A stretch of DNA of 64,000 nucleotides from Pseudomonas putida (lineage in GTDB: Bacteria; Pseudomonadota; Gammaproteobacteria; Pseudomonadales; Pseudomonadaceae). Position 1 is the first letter of the stretch, and each line of letters begins with the position of its first letter. Below are positions 58,645-64,000 of this stretch, one piece after another. The notes under the pieces are model-generated. The model did no database searches. It had not been told where the DNA came from and saw only the letters and a list, made by a program, of their open reading frames with translations. Made by a program: the position numbers and the translations under genes. Location: contig CP163498.1 in the NCBI GenBank assembly GCA_041071465.1, positions 5,660,001 through 5,724,000 on the forward strand, read 5' to 3'.

Positions 58645-60737
58645 ATGGGTTCTCGACTGCACCCCTTCGCCTTCGACAGCCGTCGCACTGTCGATACCTG
58701 CACACTGTCCCTGAAGTGGAGTTTCCAGCTGCTCCTGGACCTTGGGGCGCATCGTACGTTCATCGGCCGCCACGGGCTGAATGACGATGACCTGGGTTAT
58801 GAGCTGGGCATCGCAAAGTGGGTGGATGACGACCACTACAAACCTGCCCTTGCCTTGGCCGCGTTGCGCAAGAGCGCGCGCGCCTTCACCGCCGAGCATC
58901 CGCAAGTAGATTACCCGGATAACCTGGCGGCCAATCTCGAGGCTTTGGGGCAATTGCTGAGTTTTTCCGAAGCGGACCTGCAGGTACTCGGCTTCTGCGT
59001 GTTGTTGCACTGCGACCCAACGCTGAGCGATGCCACCGACCAGTTGGGCATGCTGGGGTTCAAACAAGCAGTGAAAGTGCTGTCTGTACTCCTCGGCTTG
59101 CCACTTGCGACCGTAGAAGCCTGCCTGGCACACAACAGCCCGTTGCTGCGCACCGGCCTGCTGGAAATCAGCACCAGCAACCGCGCCGCCATGGCGCTGA
59201 GCTCGATGTTGTCGGTGAGCAACCAGGAGCTGCCTGGCCGGTTGCGCTTCAACAAGGGTACCCCCCTGGAGCTGTTCGCCTACGCTTTTCGCTTGAGCCC
59301 TCCTGGCAGCTTGACGGCGGAACACTACAGCCATGTCAGCCAGCAGTTGCTGATCGCCGAGCGCTACCTGGGCAGCGTCCTGGCCAAACAGCGCCCAGGT
59401 GTGAACATCCTGCTGTACGGCCCTCCTGGCACTGGCAAAACCCAGCTGAGCAGGCTACTCGCCAATACCTTGGGCCGTGCGCTTTATGAAGTAGCCTGCA
59501 CCGACAGCCACGGCGACCCGGTATCGGCAAAACAGCGCCTGTGTTCGCTGCGCGCGGCCAACAGTGTGTTGCAAACGCAATCCGCCCTGCTGGTACTGGA
59601 CGAAATCGAAGACATCTTCCAGGCCGCCAGTGCAGACGCTGGCAAGCGCTCGCAAAAGGGTTGGATCAACCGCATGCTGGAAGAAAACACGCTGCCGTGC
59701 TTTTGGCTGAGCAACAGCATCGAAGACATCGACGCTGCGCATATTCGTCGCTTCGACCTGGTGATCGAGGTGCCGAACCCGCCCTTGGCGCAGCGCCAGC
59801 AGATGCTGCGCGAATGTGGCGCAGGCAAGCTGGGCAGTACCTTGGTAGAACACCTCAGCGCCCATGACCAGGTCACCCCTGCTGTGCTGGACCGGGCAGT
59901 GCGTGTGGGGCGAAGCGTGGCCCCGCGCGCCGGCAAGATGCTGGACAACACCATTCGTTGCGTCGTGAACGCGACCTTGAAGGCACAAGGTTTCGACAAG
60001 CTGCAAAGCAATGAGCATTCTCTGCCCGCTTTCTATTCCCCGCCTGGATCAACACCGACCAGCCCCTCGACGGGCTGGTCGACGGGCTACGCGCTGACGC
60101 AGAGGCCCGGCTTTGTTTTTACGGCCCGCCAGGCACCGGCAAGACCGCGTTTGGCCACTGGTTGGCGCAACAGCTGGGCAAACCGCTGATGGTTAAGCGA
60201 GTCTCGGACCTGGTTTCGCCCTACGTGGGTACGACCGAGCAGAACCTGGCACAAGCGTTCGATCGTGCCCAGCAAGAACAGGCCGTTCTGCTGCTCGACG
60301 AAGTCGACAGCTTCCTGCAGGACCGCCGCAAGGCTCGCCAGAGCTGGGAGGTCACTGCGGTCAATGAAATGCTCACGCAAATGGAAAGCTACCGAGGGCT
60401 GTTCATCGCCTCGACCAACCTGATGAGCGATCTGGATGAAGCCTCTTTGCGCCGCTTCGACCTCAAAGTGCATTTCGGCTACCTGAAAACCGCCCAGGTT
60501 CAAGCGCTGTTCAGCGCACACCTCAAGGCGCTGGGGCTCAAAGACCCACAGCACGCCGCCGCCCGTCTGCGCGGCGAAACCTGCCTGACCCCGGGTGACT
60601 TCGCCGCGGTTGCCCGACGCGGCCGATTCAAACCCTTTGCCAACGCCAATGAACTGGCCACGGCGTTGATTGCCGAATGCCGCCTGAAAACTACGGCGCA
60701 ACAACGCCCCATCGGCTTCACCCAGTGGACGAATTAA
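58645..60737 (+). CDS. Tandem AAA ATPase (two AAA domains), apparent frameshift near 60038
   Basis: Restoring one C to CCCC at 60038-60041 gives about 697 residues. Residues ~1-250 form a helical N-terminal region with no known motif. The first AAA domain has Walker A 'YGPPGTGKTQLSR' and Walker B 'LLVLDEIEDIF'. The second, after the junction 'FYSPAWINTDQPLDGL', has 'FYGPPGTGKTAFGHWLA', 'LLLDEVDSFLQDRR' and a sensor region 'LFIASTNLMSDLDEASLRRFDLKVHF'. Both sites look active, as in CDC48/FtsH-like unfoldases, but no protease domain is present. The start is ATG 58645 (AGGA 8 bases upstream); ATG 58636 is an alternative. A WYL gene follows 73 bp later. Confidence 0.82.
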
Positions 60738-60810
60738 AGGTTGCAGGTTTGGCGCCGATAGGCAGACTAGCCGCCATTGCTGGCCATAAGCCAGCCCTGC
60801 CACCACAAGG

Positions 60811-61842
60811 ATGACTCTCTTGCCTTCAGCCAAGACCCATACCGCGCTGAGCCGCCAGTGGGAGCTGCTGCGCCAGCTGCCAAAACGCGCCCCCGGCAGC
60901 ACGGTGACTGAACTGCTGGCCCGCCTGACGGATGCGGGCTACGTCATCAGCAGACGCAGCATCGAGCGCGATCTGCATGACCTTTCCCTGGTGTTTCCGT
61001 TGCAGCGCAACGAAGGGGGAACGCCATCGGGCTGGTACTGGAAGCCAGGTGTGAGTGTCGAGCTGCAAGGCATCACGTTGACCGAAGCCGTCAGCCTGGC
61101 GCTGGTCGAGGACGCCGTTCGCCCCTTGTTGCCAGGGAGCATGCTGAGTGTTCTGGAACCACGCTTCGAGCACGCACGGCAAAAGCTCAAGGGGTTGGGC
61201 GACGGCAACCCAGCCGCCCGCTGGCCAGACAAAGTGGCCAGCGTGCGGCCGGACTTCAACATGCAAGCGCCGCAGGTTCATGCAGAAACGCTTGAAGCCC
61301 TGCAGCACGCCTTGATCAGCGAACAGCAGATCCGCTGCCAGTACTATTCGGCGCACAATGACAAGCAAAGCGACTTGACACTCAACCCGCTGGCGATTGT
61401 GCAGCGCGGCTTGATCACTTACCTCATCGCCACGGCGGCGCCCTACACCGATGTCCGTCAATTCGCGGTGCACCGCTTCCGAGAGGTGACCGTACTCGAC
61501 TCGCCGTGCCAGGGGCTGGAGTCGTTCGAATTGCACAGCTACCTCGCCACGGATGCCCTGCAATTTGGCAAACCCGAAAAGATCTGCCTGGAAGCTTGGG
61601 TGAGCGAACGCCAGGCACGCCTGATTCGCGAAACCCCACTGAGCACGGACATGACGCTCGAACCGTGGGAGCAAGGCTTCCGCCTTCAGGCAACGGTCAA
61701 CAATACCTGGCAGTTGCACTGGTGGCTGTTGTCGCTCGGTGACGCGGTGGTGGTGCATGCGCCAGCACAATTGCGCCAACAGATCGGCGATACGCTGCGC
61801 CGCGCCGCCGCCGCGTACGCGCCTGAACAGTGCCTGGCCTGA
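60811..61842 (+). CDS. WYL-domain transcriptional regulator
   Basis: The 343-residue protein has an N-terminal helix-turn-helix ('TVTELLARLTDAGYVISRRSIERDLHDLSLVFPL') and a WYL domain at about residues 165-235 ('LISEQQIRCQYYSAHNDKQSDLTLNPLAIVQRGLITYLIATAA', where the W-Y-L triad is TYL), then a WYL C-terminal extension. WYL proteins sense nucleic-acid or nucleotide ligands and often control defence or DNA-damage loci. Start: ATG 60811 has AAGG immediately before it; a TTG at 60820 has better ribosome spacing. It lies between the AAA ATPase and HEPN genes, all on one strand. Confidence 0.85.
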   Translation: MTLLPSAKTHTALSRQWELLRQLPKRAPGSTVTELLARLTDAGYVISRRSIERDLHDLSLVFPLQRNEGGTPSGWYWKPGVSVELQGITLTEAVSLALVEDAVRPLLPGSMLSVLEPRFEHARQKLKGLGDGNPAARWPDKVASVRPDFNMQAPQVHAETLEALQHALISEQQIRCQYYSAHNDKQSDLTLNPLAIVQRGLITYLIATAAPYTDVRQFAVHRFREVTVLDSPCQGLESFELHSYLATDALQFGKPEKICLEAWVSERQARLIRETPLSTDMTLEPWEQGFRLQATVNNTWQLHWWLLSLGDAVVVHAPAQLRQQIGDTLRRAAAAYAPEQCLA

Positions 61843-61993
61843 GCACCTGGTGCCCGAAGCGGTACAGCCCGGTAACCGAGTAGAGTCATGACTGCAATGA
61901 GTGATAGCCTATAGCCATAACTTACCTGATGGGCCCTGCCCCGCGAATACGGCCTCCCAGCCAGCATTGCCCCAAGCCAAGGAAGCAAACGCA

Positions 61994-62644
61994 ATGGACT
62001 ACCAGTCGCTCAAGACTCGTCAGCGCATTGAACGCGACGCCCATCACCCCAACCTGGCGATTCGTATACACCGGGCCCTGAGCTGGCTACAGCGCGCCGA
62101 GCAGGCCGACGACGTCGATGGTCGTTTCGTTTTCCTGTGGATCGCCTTCAACGCCGCCTACGCCACGGATATCGACGAGCAGTATCGGTTGTCCGAACAA
62201 GAGGCATTCAAGGCCTTCCTGCACAAGCTCTGCGTGCTGGACAGTGAGCATGTCATCGAGAAACTGGTGTGGTCGGAGTTTTCTGGCAGCATCCGTGCAT
62301 TGCTGGACAACCCCTATGTGTTCCAGAGCTTCTGGGAGTTCCAGAACGGCAAAATCAGCGAAGCCGAGTGGGAAGAACGCCTGCGCAACGGCAAACGCGC
62401 CGCCCACCACGCACTGGCGGAACGTGATACGGCCAAGGTTCTGGGGGTACTGTTCAACCGCATCTACACCTTGCGCAATCAACTGATGCACGGCGGTGCG
62501 ACCTGGAACGGCAGCGTCAATCGCACACAGCTGCGCGACTGCACCAAACTGCTGGGCAAGCTGGTCCCTTTGATCATCCTGCTTATGCTCGACAACCCCG
62601 ACACCCTCTGGGGCGACGCCTGCTACCCGGTGGTCAGCGACTGA
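61994..62644 (+). CDS. HEPN (Apea-like) domain protein, putative RNase
   Basis: The 216-residue helical protein shows 'RFVFLWIAFNAAYATDID' and the HEPN active-site motif R-x4-H at Arg161-His166 ('LRNQLMHGGATWN'). HEPN proteins with this motif are typically metal-independent RNases acting in toxin-antitoxin or phage-defence systems. Start ATG 61994 with AAGGAAGC upstream. No partner antitoxin is adjacent; the nearby WYL regulator and AAA ATPase are the likeliest system partners. Family assignment is from motifs, and the activity is inferred. Confidence 0.78.
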   Translation: MDYQSLKTRQRIERDAHHPNLAIRIHRALSWLQRAEQADDVDGRFVFLWIAFNAAYATDIDEQYRLSEQEAFKAFLHKLCVLDSEHVIEKLVWSEFSGSIRALLDNPYVFQSFWEFQNGKISEAEWEERLRNGKRAAHHALAERDTAKVLGVLFNRIYTLRNQLMHGGATWNGSVNRTQLRDCTKLLGKLVPLIILLMLDNPDTLWGDACYPVVSD

Positions 62645-62824
62645 CCTCCTGACCCGGAGCCCTGACGTCCAGCCAACGCCACCATCGCGCCAATTGCCCG
62701 CCAGCCAGCGCACAAGCTGGCTGCGACACAAGCTGTCGCCCCCCGCTCACACAATGGAACAAACCTGCCCACAGGCCAACGTCACTGCTGCCCAAGTGGT
62801 GCGCTGGATACAAGGAGCGCCAAA

Positions 62825-64000
62825 GTGCCTGAAATGCTCATCACGTTCGGAATGCAACTCGACGGTCAGCGGGCTACACAGCCCGGCAATCGGCTAGGCG
62901 CCCTGACAGTCGGGCCACAAGGTTTGCTGGACATCCTCGAAGGCCAGCTGGGCCTGCTCGCCGTGCGGCCATGTGCAGCGCAGCGCGCAGCCGCGTACCG
63001 CGCCTGCCTGGCCCAGTGCGATAACGGGCGACGCTTCTATCACGCCAGCTTCAGCGCCGACGAACTGGGCGTGGCAGCCACGCTGCTGGCCTGGCGCGAC
63101 GACTTGTACCTCCACGGCTGGGACGGACGCGCAAAAGCAGTTGCCAGCCAACGGATCAACGACCTTGCCGAAGTTGAAGCCGATGCTTGCGAGGTCGTGC
63201 CACCGTCCATCGGGCAACGACTGCAACAGGTTGCCGAAGCGTTGGCCGTTCGCCGCGCCTGCATTACCAACGTGTACCTCAGCGATGCATGGGAGGTGTA
63301 CCCCCTGGCCTGGCAACGGGTGCTGCAACGGCTGCCTCACGCGCAGCTGCCTAACCCGTCGGGTGCTGCACCAGGTTTCTCGGGCAGTTGCAGGCGGTGT
63401 TGCGCGACAGTGTTGCAGGCGCGCCCGTCTCCCCCGTGCCCTGGCAGGATGACGGAAGCGTCCGGGTGGTTCAGGCGCAGACCCGAACGCTGGCCGCTAC
63501 CTGGCTCAGCCGCACATTGCCCCAAGGCCGGCAGACGCTGCTGGTGGCCACTGCCGACGGCGCCTGCCTGGACAGCCACCTGGCAGGTGCGAACCAGGCC
63601 CGGCATGGCCTTTCTGGCAGCAGCATTCTGCGGCCGGCCTTGCAAGTCTTGCCGCTGACGATGGAATTGCTCTGGGCACCGCTGAATTACCCGGTGCTTC
63701 TGCAGTTCCTGACCCATCCGATCAACCCCGTTCGGCTGTTTGCCCGCCGCCAGCTGGCAGCCAAGATATCCAGCATGCCCGGCATTGTCGGGGCCGAATG
63801 GGACAGGCTGCTCGAACGCATCAGCGCGTACTACGGCCCTGACGCGCCAAGTGTTCGCACGTCTATCGAACATTGGCTCGAAGCACCCACGTTTTCCCCT
63901 GACACGGGTGCTCCGCTGAACGAAGTGCAGGTGCGCGTTCAGCGCTTGCAAGCGTTCTTTCAGCTGCGCCTGGGGCACCAGGACCCAGCACAGCGCCAGG
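62825..64000 (+). CDS. PD-(D/E)XK nuclease family / AddB-like protein, N-terminal part, apparent frameshift near 63379
   Basis: The start is GTG 62825 (AAGGAG 7 bases upstream). About 390 residues are visible before the window ends, after restoring one C at 63379 ('GAAPGFLGQLQAVLRDSVAG'). Recognisable stretches are 'MPEMLITFGMQLDGQ', 'LGALTVGPQGLLDILEGQLGL' and 'RFYHASFSADELGVAATLLAWRDDLYLHGWDG'. I recall these from large pseudomonad proteins annotated as PD-(D/E)XK nucleases of the AddB/RecB type, usually followed by a UvrD-like helicase. The nuclease motif itself would lie beyond the window, so the assignment is moderate. Confidence 0.6.

Overview
The window reads as a Pseudomonas chromosome, most likely of the P. 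putida/P. fluorescens lineage. The reasons are its high GC and codon use, the arsRBCH cluster, a GcsR-type sigma-54 activator beside a glycine cleavage operon, the MesX/MesD methionine synthase pair with MetR, and the ATP-grasp/alpha-E/transglutaminase/Anbu cluster. I saw no tRNA, rRNA, insertion sequence or CRISPR array.

Layout. 0-1.5 kb: the end of an SDR oxidoreductase and a quinone-oxidoreductase-like dehydrogenase. 1.7-18.1 kb: one co-oriented unit encoding a soluble membrane-fusion protein, a GAF-like/HlyD membrane-fusion protein, an M50-peptidase/HlyD fusion, a giant ~3,500-residue VCBS-repeat surface protein and a TolC-like lipoprotein. It looks like a dedicated exporter that has no ABC ATPase. 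18.1-21.1 kb: arsenic resistance. 21.1-21.8 kb: two small unknown genes. 22.0-26.9 kb: M20 hydrolase, MFS transporter, porin and LysR regulator, probably one uptake/catabolic module. 27.0-27.9 kb: a peroxiredoxin and a Cys-rich mini-protein. 28.1-31.9 kb: mesX, mesD, a flavin reductase and metR, behind a perfect MetR box. 31.9-40.8 kb: a glycine module on the minus strand (gcvH-gcvP-glyA-lipA, the regulator gcsR, and the amino-acid permease cycA), with sigma-54 promoters and GGAGCG-N4-CGCTCC palindromes in front of both gcvH and cycA. 41.1-48.3 kb: a ureohydrolase, aldehyde dehydrogenase, tiny membrane protein, NCS1 permease, GMC oxidoreductase and LysR cluster. 48.4-49.5 kb: an orphan gene and a gene-poor stretch. 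49.5-53.4 kb: the Anbu cluster. 53.5-54.6 kb: an MFS transporter. 54.8-58.5 kb: the D-serine genes dsdX, dsdA and dsdC. 58.6-64 kb: a tandem AAA ATPase, WYL regulator, HEPN protein and a large AddB-like protein cut by the window end, which could be a defence or DNA-processing island.

A recurring feature affects interpretation. Ten genes are split by apparent frameshifts at 13 points. Every one can be repaired by restoring a single base to a short homopolymer, and the repaired genes have normal family lengths. This points to base-calling deletions in the assembly more than to real pseudogenes, so these genes are annotated below as single CDSs.
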